Assembly (NCBI GenBank): GCA_047495785.1
Contig: JBLDXI010000024.1
Span: 1,674,001-1,738,000, forward strand
Length of the DNA: 64,000 nucleotides
Reading direction: 5' to 3'
From: Lepidodermella squamata
Lineage: Eukaryota; Gastrotricha
The stretch's first letter is position 1; each line of letters begins with the position of its first letter. The notes under the pieces are model-generated. The model saw nothing but the letters and a program-made list of their open reading frames with translations, was not told the DNA's origin and searched no databases. Positions 11,029 to 22,088 of this stretch are shown here, in pieces. Both the position numbers and the translations under genes were made by a program.

Positions 11029-12863
11029 ATGAGAAGGGCCGGTGAATCAGCTGTTTCAGAGCAAAAAGTGGGAAGCTGGACTTTCTATCTGATCTACTGC
11101 AATGTTTCGATCGTTCTTGGCTCTTCGTTCCTATTTGGTTACAATCTCGGTAACAATTTGTTTTGAAAAATCGTTTCAGGGCTAATATTTGAAAATACCC
11201 CATGACAGGCGTGATAAATGCCCCGTTTGAAGTTATGAATAACTACGTCAACCAGTCATTTGCGAGAACTGGTCAAATTTTGTCAAGCGCTGAACTTAAT
11301 TCGAACTGGTCTGCTATAGTCGCTTTGTACCTAATTGGCGGCATCATCGGATCAACATGGATTCCAGTCAAAATTTCAAGCAAATTTGGAAAGTGAGAAT
11401 AATTTCGAAAATATTTGCACAACAACGTTTAATAATTATTCAATTTATAAGGAGGAATTCTTTAATTTTGGGATCTGCTATTGGGTGCGCTGGCGCTGTG
11501 ATCTTGTTTGTGACACCCTGGACTGAGAGCCACATTCCACTGTACATTGGAAGGACGGTGCTAGGATTTCAAGCTGGTTTCACACTGGTGATCGCGCCTT
11601 CGATAATTATAGAGCATGCACCAGGCAGATTGAGAGGCATTCTCGGCAGTTTCATCGGCATCGGAATTAGCCTCGGTCTGCTCGTTTCAAACATTCTGGG
11701 TCTCAGTTTTGTGCTAGGCAAAGAGTCGACGTGGCAATATTCATTTCGTAAATTTGAAAAAATAATTCTTATTTGAATCACAGTATATTTCTTTCAAGTA
11801 TTCGAACTTGGCATATATCTAATGGATGGAGCTGCCTTGTTTCTTGTCGTCGAAAGTCCTAGAGCTTTAATTGACCAGGGCAAGGAGGACCAAGCTATTG
11901 AAGGTAAAATATCTCACTTATTATTGCAATGAGATGGCGTATCAACACCTGTTTTCAGCCTTGAAAAAGCTTCGTGGAAGATCGGCGAAAGAAATCGAAG
12001 ATGAGCTGACGGAATTGAAAGAAATTTCAGCAGCCGAGGCGGAGGTCGAATTAGTTTCAATCAAAGCCATTTTCAAAAATCGCGCACTATGGTGGCCTCT
12101 AATTATCGTCGTGAATATGCTTATATGCGCTCAACTGACCGGTCTAGCCCCGGTTTTTTTCTATGCAGCCAACGTACTCTACTCCGCTGGTTTACCTTCT
12201 GACATGGCAGGGCTCGCGAATTTTGGCGTATCAGTCGCAAATCTCATCGGAAACATCCTCAATGCGGTAATCATCGATCGAGTTGGCCGGCGTCCTTTGA
12301 TGATCATCGGACTGCTCGGCACTTCTCTGGCTCAAATTTTGCTGGTCATCGTTTTGAGCTATAACGTAAATATTTCAGCTCCAAAAAATATTCGACCAGG
12401 ATTTTTTAAAAAAAACTTTCCCCATTCTCAGGAAAATTTCAAATTTTCTTTTCATGAAACATTTTTACAGGTTTTCCAAGCGAGCATTTTGGGTTTTGCT
12501 CTGTTTCACCTGTTTTTTGCGTCTGGACCAGGGCCGATACCTTGCTTCATCGCTGCTGAATTATTCGATCAAAACGCGCGACCAATGGGGATGAGCGTGT
12601 CAATGTTCGCTAGTTGGTCTTGCAACATCATCAGCAGCTTCATTTTCCCCGCCATGCAGATCACAATCCACCAGTATTCCTTCCTGCCTTTCGCTGCCGT
12701 TGCTGCTCTTGAATGTTTGTTTTGCCTGCTTTTCCTACCGGAAACAGGCGTCGGTTTGACAGATGTTACGTCAGCGGCCGAACGGTACTCTCCTGGGCGC
12801 CCGCTTATTCAACTGAAACTGGGCTGCAAAAATCGGCAGAAAGAGGACAACTTGCCATATTAA
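11029..12863 (+). CDS. SLC2A-type (class I GLUT-like) sugar transporter
   Basis: Six exons: 11029-11149, 11209-11392, 11452-11747, 11799-11903, 11959-12365 and 12471-12863, with consistent phases. Major-facilitator landmarks are in order: SFLFGYNLGVINAP in TM1, GRTVLGFQAGF, APGRLRGILGS, VESPRALI, the TM7 QLTG motif, DRVGRRPL, GPGPIPCFIAAELF with ARPMGMS in TM10-11, and FLPETGVGLTDV at the end. Class I glucose carriers have QLS or QQSTGIN in TM7 and GPGPIPW in TM10; Trp is Cys here, which could alter substrate handling. About 500 residues, normal for the family. Plasma-membrane facilitator of glucose or a related hexose is the likely role. Confidence 0.88.
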
Positions 12864-13188
12864 GTGTTCCTGTCGCATATATTGCTTATGATGATAAATT
12901 CTAACATTGGCTGAAACTCCGGGGCTTATTTTAATTCATTTTCAAATAAAACATACGGTTCATTGCACTTGTAACCTGTTGGCTAGAAAACACAGGGCAC
13001 GATGCATGATTATCAATAAAGGTTTGAGGAAATCGGATTGAAATTGGAAGTTCCCATGGGGTTGCAGTTACACTAACGAAACGCCGGTTACGCCGGCACC
13101 GGTTATTCCGCTCGCCTCGCACATAAACGCCGGCTGACGTTGCAAATCTACAGAAACTCGGCGATTTATGTGGCGGAAACCACCGGAG

Positions 13189-13850
13189 GACATAGGGCCG
13201 AATACGCGTGGAGTGTGTGATCAAAGAATCGGCCTCAAAGATTCTGACCGTGTAGTAACACTGGTTTATTCCTACATGCGCATGGTAAAATTTAGCCATT
13301 GGGAAATTGAATTTATCTATGGCTACAATTAATTTCTCTATGGCATGATACTGCCACAAATTTGGGCAGCATTTTGCTCAGAATTAGCCTCAAAACCCCC
13401 CATATTAACAAAAATGTGACAAAATGAGGCAATAACGAGGTCGTCGAAATCTCTTGCTGTTTGCCGTCGCGATGCAGATCCGGTTTTCTTCTCGAATTCG
13501 CGGTTTTGAGCAGCAACGGAAATTCAGCGACTAGCCATAGCAACGCTAGAGGCGACGACGACTGGTTTCTCGGCGGGTATTCGACCGGCAAAATTGACCA
13601 AAATCCATGGTTAATTTCCGCCGCGACCTGGATACCATTTTGCAGCGAGCGGATGGCTTCTGTTATTGCCAGTCTTCCAAAAGCCGCGAGCTGCGATACA
13701 GATGCATTGATTTCTGCGTGAACCCAGCTGAACCCCTCTCTGAAACCCCTCGACTCGTTTGGCTGCGCCCGGGGTTTCAGATCGGGAGGAAATTTCATTT
13801 CTCTATGGCTAGCTATAGAATAATCCTTTATTTCCCGCAAAAACTACATC
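13189..13850 (+). pseudogene. Decarboxylase last-exon relic with a nested insertion
   Basis: Positions about 13189-13270 match the last exon and 3' flank of the decarboxylase (GCCGAATACGCGTGGAGTGTG, then stop and ACACTGGTTTATT), with frame-breaking changes. The match stops at TTTATT (13265-13270) and resumes at TTTATTTCCCGCAAAAAC (13827 on). The 556 bp between is an insertion flanked by TTTATT on both sides. This is an inverted partial duplicate of the gene 5 kb away. Confidence 0.75.
13271..13826. mobile_element. Insertion within the decarboxylase relic, 6-bp TTTATT flanks
   Basis: The interrupted relic defines both ends. No terminal inverted repeat is evident. On the minus strand it is open for about 175 codons (13840-13313), but the peptide matches nothing I recognise. 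The motif ATTTCTCTATGGC occurs near both ends. Probably a transposed fragment of unknown class. Confidence 0.5.
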
Positions 13851-13984
13851 AGCTTTGAAATTTTATATTCTAAATTACTCCCATGAATGTCCCTAAGATT
13901 CTTCCTCACTTATATCACCGACAAAATTTAGTTAAACAATTTTAGGGGCTCAGCATTCAGATCTGAATTCAGCTTTTCTAGTTT

Positions 13985-14450
13985 TTCCTCGCGACAGTTT
14001 TTGCAGCACAAAAATCACGCACTCCGCCTGTATAAGTCTGGGTGGATAGGACGAATTCGGCCGGTTTAATTGAATTTCAATGTCGTCGTCATTTTTCATT
14101 TCCAACTCTGAAAAATTTACACAGAGGTCAATGAGACTATGACGGACACGGTGGTCTTTTTTGTCAGATCAAAAAATGCTTAGAAACCTATGCAATTTTA
14201 AGTTGAAAAAATCGAAATTTCATTCTCAGGTTGACTATTTTCATATTGCAAGTATGTCCTGACAATGCAAACGGTGTCCCGGTCTCAAAACCTTGTAGCC
14301 AACATCAAAATGCAATATTCCTCAGGAGGGCGATCAACAATTCATCAAATTCAACTTTCTGCGAATTTTCAATGTCGAAATTCCAAAATCGTCCTTCCCG
14401 CCGTGAAAGGATTAATTTGAGAGAATTTTGTTCATTCATATTGATCAACC
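13985..14450 (-). other. Possible small gene or gene relic (two exon-like stretches)
   Basis: Going down the minus strand, a Met opens a frame near 14438 (MNEQNSLKLILSRREGRFW ...) to about 14310; the following peptide FDVGYKVLRPGHRLHC reads only after a frame shift. A T-rich CAG acceptor near 14110 precedes an open stretch containing ELEMKNDDDIEIQLNRPN. The peptides look coding in composition but I recognise no family. Could be a pseudogene. Confidence 0.3.
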
Positions 14451-14689
14451 CCTTTGCATTAGTTGAAATAAAATAAACCTTCAATCAAATTATAATTAAA
14501 CGCCATTTCGGGTGATTCAGCAGTACCACGCCTGAACTAGATGATGACACTAAGGTGCGCGTTCGAAGCACAGACAATTGACACGACAAAGCCAGTCTTA
14601 TATATTATCACTGCTACCTGCTATCTACTGCCACGATGATAAAAAAATGCTAGTTTTTTCTACTCACAAAAAGCTTGAAGCGCATGTTC

Positions 14690-15060
14690 CTATTCCAAGC
14701 ATTACGGCACCGACTTTAGTACATACTTATTCTTGGTTTAATTGAGGGAGCCCACTGCGCCTATTTTGAACCACGCTAGACTAGTTGGTTATTGTTGGTA
14801 TGCAGTCAGCACGCAAATTCTTTGTTTTCTGCGCTGACTAAATATCAAGAAAGATAAGCCATCATTAATATGCTTTCGGTAATCGCGTAAATTTTTTTCT
14901 AATTTGCCTAATTACCAAGACACATACCTTCACCGCCGCTTCCGAGTTATTCTGGCGGACACGCCACTGTACGATGGTATGATGACAGTCCCCAGAGCCG
15001 CTAATTAAGTGCACGAAGAAATTCGTCAAGTATGCGCTTGGCGCATATATAAACAGCGCG
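14690..15060. repeat. Dispersed repeat copy upstream of tyrosine hydroxylase
   Basis: Shares ordered blocks with 7085-7440: CTTGGTT..A.TGAGGG, GGTTATTGTTGGT, GCTGACTAA, ACCGCCGCT and CTAATTA.GTGCACGA. It ends about 50 bp before the hydroxylase start codon, so it forms the proximal promoter region. Confidence 0.6.
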
Positions 15061-15109
15061 ACCTTTGTCAATTTCCCAGTATTACCGCAAACTTCGCGTA
15101 TATCTTTGT

Positions 15110-16606
15110 ATGATTTCATCACGAAGCTCAAACGTTGGTTCAATGTGCGAAAACAGATGCGTTTTTCTTATCGAAGGCGTCGAACAACCAGCAAAAGCTC
15201 TCGGCTGTATATACAGCGCCATTAAGGAGATCAATGGTGCCGAAGTCGAGCGACTGGAAATTCGAAATAACAAATTCCACCAAAGCAAGCGCGACTTCTT
15301 GGTCGAAACTAAATTCTATAGCAAAGAATCGTGCGATGGCCAAGAGTTGCTGGATGCTTTGAGGAACTGTAAGATTGATTCACATATCGAATTAATATCG
15401 TCGAAAAATTCAATTGCAACCGAGCATTGGTACCCGAAAGACATTTCTGAGTTGGATAAATGTCTCGAGTGCGTAACGAAATTCGACCCGACGGAGGATT
15501 CTGGTCATCCAGTAAGTGGCTAAGATATTCCAATTCTTGGTTAATTTGTTAAATTTCAGGGATTCCATGATAGTAATTACCGTGCCCGCAGAAATGCGAT
15601 TGCCAACATCGCTTACACCCATAAAACGTAACTAATTCATCTTAATCTACAGAATCCTACTTCATTGTAATTTTCAGGGGATCTCCGATACCTCGAGTTG
15701 AATTCACCCGCGATGAGGTATCAACCTGGTGTATGGTGTATTCTAAGCTAAAAGAGCTGCACAAGACGCATGCTTATTCCGGATTTATCCGCGTCTTCAA
15801 CCTAATGGAGAAAGAAGGCATCTACGCGCCCGAGTTCATTCCTCAGCTCGAAGACGTCTCGAGTTTTCTGAAGAGGCAGACTGGGTTTCAACTACGACCT
15901 GTCTCTGGCTTGCTGTCATCACGACACTTTCTTTATAGCTTGGCTTACCGCGTATTCATGTGTACCCAATATATTCGGCATCCATCTTCGCCACATCATA
16001 GCCCGGAACCGTGAGTTTCTCCTCGGTAATTCCGATTGACCTGAACAAATAATTTTTTCCTAGAGATTGCATTCACGAACTCCTGGGCCATGTTCCAATG
16101 CTTGCCGATGCTGATTTTGCTGATTTTTCGCAAGAAATCGGAATAGCCTCCCTCGGCGCATCAGATGACGAAATCGAGAAGCTCTCAACGGTAATAATTT
16201 ATTAGTAATGATAAATTATGCTCTGAATTGTTTTATTAATCAGCTCTACTGGTTTACGGTGGAATTCGGTCTATGCCGAGATGAAGCTGACGACGGAAAT
16301 GTCAAGGCCTTTGGCGCCGGGCTGCTGTCTGCCTTCGGCGAGTTGCAGCATGCATTATCTGGCAAGCCTGAGATTCGAGAATTCGAGCCTTCTAAAGTCG
16401 CAGTTCAAAAGTATCAAGACGCTGAATACCAGGCGGTCTACTTTGTCTGCGATTCAATCGAAAAGATGAAACAAAGGTTTCGCGGATACGTGCAAGAAAA
16501 TTTCCCAAATCTCGGAAGAGAAGAGCAAAAAGAAAGGTCAGAAAAACCGGCTGCTACGGTCATTTACTATCCTATACTCTGCGACGAACCAGTTCTATAC
16601 TTTTGA
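15110..16606 (+). CDS. TH: Tyrosine 3-hydroxylase-like aromatic amino acid hydroxylase
   Basis: Five exons: 15110-15511, 15560-15627, 15678-16010, about 16064-16190 and 16244-16606. An ACT-like regulatory domain ([18 protein letters not shown]) comes first, then the biopterin- and iron-dependent catalytic domain: [55 protein letters not shown] with both iron-ligand His, and [10 protein letters not shown] with the Glu ligand. Wording such as [12 protein letters not shown], [15 protein letters not shown], [11 protein letters not shown] and [12 protein letters not shown] favours tyrosine over tryptophan or phenylalanine hydroxylase. It catalyses L-tyrosine to L-DOPA. Three in-frame Mets (15065, 15110, 15143) make the start uncertain. 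The C-terminus after about residue 395 departs from the family and lacks the usual PFSVKFDPYT and tetramer helix. Confidence 0.9.
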
Positions 16607-17159
16607 ATGATGACTTAAAGAATATTATTCGAAATGGCGATGATTTATTATTATATCTATCTATCCAAGTGTTAATCATGCGATGGTTTTTTCAGTGGAT
16701 GATATATAAACATTGTAATAAATATTCTATAAAATAATAAACAAAAATATGCTTATCCATAGTCGTTGTTGATTCCGTTTCAATAATATGGGGCTCTCTG
16801 CAAGCAAAACATCGAACAATGTTGCAGTAATCGAATCGAATCGAATCGAATCGAACAAAACACAATCGAAAAATCTTAAGACAAATCGTAAAAAGTGCAT
16901 TTTTTTTCTTGCGAATATTCTCACATTCAACATTCGAATTTGTACTTGAAATTTCAGGTGAAAACTGAGATATCGAGAAAAATCACGCTGCTTTTACTTG
17001 TCCGAATCGCATACCTTGGCGAAGTTCTTCGTGTTCCGAATTACCGGCTCTACGGATTGTCATCATGTTATGGCGCGTTTATTCGGGAAAGAGCTTTAAA
17101 ATACTTCAGCGCCGACAAAATTACTCGCATTCCATGTACACTCGCCTCCATCATGTGAC
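16607..17159. other. Gap after tyrosine hydroxylase
   Basis: AT-rich 3' flank with AATAAA-like signals near 16719 and 16735. A short ATCGA/TCGAA pentanucleotide run sits around 16828-16857. No gene seen. Confidence 0.5.
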
Positions 17160-17455
17160 GGCTTCTACACATCGCACGATAATGAGTGGCCCAGAATAGC
17201 AACAAATAGCGATGAAAGTTTTGCATCTTCGCCAACTCAGTCACATACCTCCCCACACAGAACCACATTTTTGGTGTGGACACTCGCTGCGATAATATAT
17301 TGCACGTTTCTAAAATTACTCGGCAGCGGCGGCGAAGATATTAATTGTCTTGATCTTGATAATTGAGAAGAAAAAAATGAACGTGAGTGCCAATGGCATA
17401 CCAAAGATGGCTTATTAACGGCACTTGGCTGTTTCAGCTCACAGTTGATGGCGCT
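17160..17455. repeat. Dispersed repeat copy upstream of the acetyltransferase
   Basis: The reverse complement matches 6545-6862, including CACACCAAAAATGTGG, GTGACTGAGTTGGCGAAGATG and CAGCTCACAGTT blocks. It ends about 50 bp before the acetyltransferase start codon. Confidence 0.75.
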
Positions 17456-17503
17456 GCGGCCTCCTTTAATAGCGCAGTAATATACCCAGGAAGTAAAACA
17501 TAG

Positions 17504-18133
17504 ATGGCGAATCACCAGTTTTTTGTCAAAACGTTGACTCGCGATCGCCTCGATGAGGCTGCCAATGTGTTGGCGAACTCATTTATGCAGAATCACATTC
17601 CCACGATCCACCTCAAACAATTTACTCCCGACAAGTTCCCTATATTTGTCCGCGATTTCATCATCGAGGCATGCATCGATCAACATGTTAGCGTTTTCAT
17701 TGAAGACTCTGCTGGTAAAATGCTTGGCGTTGCTGTCTCGGAGATATGGAATATCGAGGAGAATCCTTCTCTGCCTGATCAAGACGAAGAGATGTTTATC
17801 TTGATGGGAGAACTCCAAAAATTGTTGCCGCCAGAGATGGTTGCAGAATCTTGCAAAGGCACAATTTTGCATATCAGCATGGTCGCGACTCGCGTTGGCG
17901 AACATGGCCGAGGTGTCGCGACTCTACTAATAAAATCAATGGTCGAATTCGCACTGAAGAATCAATTCAAATACGTCTTCGGCGATTGTACATCGGCTGA
18001 GACGCAACACATATTTTTGGACAAATCGGGCTTCGCGAACGCTGGGGAAATCTTGTACGATACATTCAGCGAGAAGCTCAAGGGCTGCCCTGGCAAAATT
18101 GTTTTAGCCGTCAAGAAATTGGTCCAAAATTAG
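17504..18133 (+). CDS. GNAT acetyltransferase, arylalkylamine N-acetyltransferase-like
   Basis: Single exon, 209 residues. The N-terminal RDRLDEAANVLANSFMQNHIP and the acetyl-CoA loop region HISMVATRVGEHGRGVATLL are typical of the insect/nematode aaNAT-like GNAT group; the C-terminal part (GDCTSAETQHIFLDKSGF) completes the fold. Such enzymes acetylate dopamine, serotonin or other amines. It lies less than 1 kb after tyrosine hydroxylase on the same strand, which fits amine metabolism, but substrate is inferred only. A deleted inverted copy is at 6.5 kb. Confidence 0.8.
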   Translation: MANHQFFVKTLTRDRLDEAANVLANSFMQNHIPTIHLKQFTPDKFPIFVRDFIIEACIDQHVSVFIEDSAGKMLGVAVSEIWNIEENPSLPDQDEEMFILMGELQKLLPPEMVAESCKGTILHISMVATRVGEHGRGVATLLIKSMVEFALKNQFKYVFGDCTSAETQHIFLDKSGFANAGEILYDTFSEKLKGCPGKIVLAVKKLVQN

Positions 18134-18892
18134 GCTATCGGAATTGTACCATGGAGGATAACTATGCGACCCAAGGAAGCACTTGACACAGTAACAACTT
18201 GATTCATGAAAATTATCGATGCTATCATGAATAAAGCTATACTCTTAGCGATACGCCAAAACAACCACTTTGATGACGCATTGGATCGTACTTTTAGGAG
18301 CCTAGCGTAATGTTGAATTACGCTCGGCTGTTTTGAGCATTGATTGTAATTTACATTTACGTTCAAGCGTCCATAAAACTATATTAATGGTATAATGGTT
18401 GTCTAGGCGCGTCGCTAACGATAAAGTAAAAATCGAATATAGCAGTAAAGTTACGGAATAAAATAAGCTAACTTATTTTTAAGAAATATTGGGCATGACC
18501 GAAATAATAAAGGGCGGGGGCAAAGGTAACTCAAAATAACGAAGAGCAGAAACATATTAGTAGGCAGGGGCTTGTCACTTGCATGTCCTCCATGATAGAC
18601 ATAATAGACTACAGATCACCTGCTCACGAGAAAATTGCTAGCCCGTGTCAAGATCTGAAACTGCAATATTTTACGTCACCAGGTGAAGTAGCCACCCGAA
18701 ATCACTTGTCACTTGTGTAGATTTTGCCGTATTTTTTTATAGTGAAGTTGACAAGTGATTTTCAGGTCACGCGACCAAGAAGCAAAAACTCTTGATGAAT
18801 AATTTCGGCACACATAAATGTACTAGCGTGTCAGATCTCTCTTTTCATTCATCTATGCTGCGATCTAATTTGCACTGATACAAGTTGTTGTA
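18134..18892. other. Gap before the duplicated cyclase gene
   Basis: About 760 bp without a convincing gene. An interrupted inverted pair (AATCACTTGTCACTTG near 18700 and GACAAGTGATTTTC near 18750) is visible. The last 50 bp resemble the sequence upstream of the paralogue at 48.7 kb. Confidence 0.4.
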
Positions 18893-21294
18893 ATGTTATC
18901 GAACTTTTGTATCTGTGCTGTTTTGTTGGCTGGGTTTCAACTAGCAGCCAGCAATATTGTCCCTTCGTCGAAACAAGCTCTGAACCGTTACCAGCTTGGT
19001 TTTATTCTGAATAAGAAGTCAATTCAGGGCAGCAATCTCGATTTCTCGTCCTTCGAATATTTCCGAAGTGATGGCGAGAAGAGCACGATGCGAAACATGA
19101 CCGCAACGGTGGACGTTAACTCGGTCAGCACCGGCAACAACTACGGCGTTACAACCTACACGACCTCAGTGAAATTGAGCGAGCCGCCGAAGCCCGATGA
19201 CGATTTCAGCGGCCTTGTTGAGAGCCATTACTGTCTCAAGACCTTCATCGGAACCTTCGACGACCTAATTTCTTTTTATGACAAGGTAAAGCACATATTG
19301 GTAGCGGCCGATTAAGTCTGATTTAGACTATTAAAGGTGACAAGTGACAATGAAAATCGGGTCTTAAATAATGTTTTTATTAAATTATTGACAAAAGCGT
19401 ATGACATCTATCACTGCCATCTTCAACTGACATTAAAAAATGTACCAGCGATAATTTTTATTAGTTCAATCGATCCCAGCCAAAATTGTGTGAATATCAC
19501 GAATCGTTTCTTCAACCCATTTGCATTATTGAAGTTCTGGGGCATTTTTTTAATTTTTACTCATTTATTACTCCATTTTTCGACAACGAATGAGATTATT
19601 TTTTCATAAAAAATCAACTAAAAGTTCAACTCTAATGTGATTTCCAGGTGAGGTCCTCGGTCCACCTTCCATATTTTGAATTTTCTATTCGTTTTTATTT
19701 CGGGTTATGGGTATCCCAGCTCTTGGTAGAGAATGTCAATTCAAAGTATTCGATTTCATTCTCGCGTTGCCTCATATTCATTAATTTTCAATAAAAAAAA
19801 CTTTTTTTAATAACGTGATCAGCTATCGCCGGTAATAACCGAGTCTACTCCTATGCAATACGTCCTGTTCATTATCACAGAGAAGTTTGACTCGTCAAAG
19901 TTCAGCGGCAAAGTACTTGCAGCAGCCAATGATAAGAATTACGTCAGGCTTACTCTCGGTTTCGTCCGCAACATCGGCAGGCTGTCGCAGTCAGACCGCG
20001 ATTCCATCATTCACGCCAGGATTCCGTTCTTCGAAAATCTCGTCCTGAAGCAGTCGGAAGATCTTGAAAACACAGATTTGCCTATCTACGCCTTCTCTCA
20101 CGTTTTCAGCTTGTTCAAGAACTACAGTTCGGTTTTCAAAAGCGAAACTGAAACGAAAGAGGAAGACGGCTTTCTGCTCTCTGTTGTCAATCTCGCCGAC
20201 GTCGTGTTGTTCGAAGCTGACGATAAATTGGAAAGCTACTGCAACAATCCCAAGAAGGACGTCTCCGTTCTGAGCCACCGCCTTAATACTGACAACTACC
20301 CGATGGCCGCTGGACTTCGCCGGCCGTCGGTGAAAATTGAAGTTCCGACCAAGGGAACCTGGCTGACGTTCGCCGGCCAGACTGGCACGCACCTGACTGC
20401 GCCCTTCCACTTCGATGAAAAAATGTCGAAAACCGCTGATTTGCCGAAGAAAACTTTCTTCGCACCCTGCGTCCGCATCAAGATTCCTTACTCATCGCTT
20501 GCTGAGAATAAAATCACCGTGTCTTTGATCAAGGATGCTGTTATGACCAGCAGCATTCCCAATGACGCCATCTTCGTGATTCACACCGAATTCGGCGAAG
20601 ACCATTGGATTCATGAGCCCGAAGCCTACAACACCGATTTTCCGGTTTTGGAAGAAGAAGCCGCCAAATACTTGGTTGAAGAGTACCAAGTAGCTGCTAT
20701 TGGCATTGACTCGCCGTCGCTGGATGATGGCAAGGATAATAAGTTCAAGACTCACGGTTATTTGGCTTCGAAGAACATTCCGACCCTGCTGAATCTCCGC
20801 CTGAGCGACTCGCTGATTGCTGAAAATGGCGCCCGTTGCGTGTTGACCTACCTGCGATCTGTCGATGGTACCGATGCTCCCCTGGGTCTGTTTGCTTTGA
20901 ATGGCTACGACTCGACGACTGTCTCGCCGATCGCGAGGTCAGTTGCCCCGAAAGCTCTTACTGAGGCCAAGGTGACGCTAACAACCGCTGATTCGACCTC
21001 GAGCACTTCAACTGTTTCACCGATCAGCTCTTCGACTGAAAAGGTACACTTTTATTTCAATATATTTTAACATTAGGCTAACATTTCTCTGAAAAATGCT
21101 TTGATTGTTGAATTTTCTGAAATTTTGTTTTTCATGACTAGGCTCAACCTGAACTTGAAGCTTCAGCACAGATCAATGTTGATGAACTATTGGAAAATGC
21201 TTCGGTGCTAGTTTTAATGCCGCTACGACGACTATTACAACACGCAAGCTCGAGTCCCCTGTTGTCGAAGCTGATAGGCAAAACCGCTGAATAA
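18893..21294 (+). CDS. Cyclase-family protein, inverted duplicate with frame-shifted tail
   Basis: Exons 18893-19285 (signal peptide plus N-terminal module), 19823-21043 (hydrolase domain) and 21142-21294. The first two exons are nearly identical in protein to the gene at 45.7-48.7 kb on the other strand. The metal motif reads GQTGTHLTAPFH: the first His and the Asp of HxGTHxDxPxH are replaced, so it is probably weak or inactive. The Thr-rich stalk of the partner is missing; in the last exon the TTTxTTRKLE.PVVEAD text survives only in a shifted frame, and the GPI-type tail is lost. It may be secreted and soluble, or a decaying copy. Confidence 0.75.
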
Positions 21295-21428
21295 TGACAA
21301 GTTGATAATGTAACCGGTGAGACCCGAAATTATCCGCCCGAATGGGTTAATAAATTGAAATGCTTCTGAAATTAATTTAAGTAAAACAAACCCAAGAATC
21401 ATAACATTTTATTGGGTTTTTTGAAAAT

Positions 21429-21523
21429 ATGAAAATTCTTGCGATTATCGCGGCTATTTTGGTCGCCATGGACGCAGAAGATGCGAAGCCGAAGCGTTTC
21501 CTATCATTTTCCGGCATTTCGTA
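21429..21523 (+). pseudogene. Start fragment of a second cyclase-family gene
   Basis: A Met opens MKILAIIAAILVAMDAED, then PKRF and a stop. It matches the first codons of the gene at 45367 (MKVLAIIAAIFVAINAAD ... KPKRY). Its place right after the previous gene repeats the order found at 45.3-48.7 kb, so it marks the end of the inverted duplication. Confidence 0.75.
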
Positions 21524-21773
21524 GGCGAAAATCGTGTTTTGACCTTCCAGTTCCCCAAGTTCAACGGTAAATAATGAAAATTAAATGGGAGATCTACATT
21601 GGTATTAGACTAATCTGAAAGATTACAACAGTTTGACTTGGTGGCGCTACATTACATAGTCAGAAAGCAGTGGCAGCAGACCTTACCTACATCAGTATCA
21701 TAGAGTTGGTAGAAATTCATAAAAGAGTTCCTTACATGTAGCGAGGGAAAGAAATTAGCATCAGCAGCCAATC

Positions 21774-21826
21774 TCACGATCATGAGCAAATCGATTCATG
21801 GCCAATCGATTTGCTCATGATCGTGA
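21774..21826. repeat. Perfect 23-bp hairpin, 7-nt loop
   Basis: Arm 21774-21796 is the exact reverse complement of 21804-21826. It is short-hairpin-RNA-like in size and isolated in intergenic DNA. No flanking repeat or target duplication is seen. Confidence 0.85.
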
Positions 21827-22088
21827 CATGTTATCTTTTAGCGGAAGTTTGACAGTTTCCTCTTCTCGTTTAAAGTGCACAATCTCATCGGCTATAATAT
21901 TGACCCTGTGGATGTATTTAAAATGTAACATTCAGCGTGCTGGTTTATTAGGTAAAAATTCGAAATTGCCAACAGCCAAAAGCATGTACAGTGTGATTTT
22001 ATTGTGAGATAATTACATATATCAAACAAACATCATCTCAACTTGTTTCAAACTGAAAAATCAAGTAAAGTTTGCATCCAGTTAAAGC

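Noticed and set aside
15082-15533. Minus-strand frames opposite tyrosine hydroxylase
   Set aside because: Shadows of the ACT and catalytic-domain exons.
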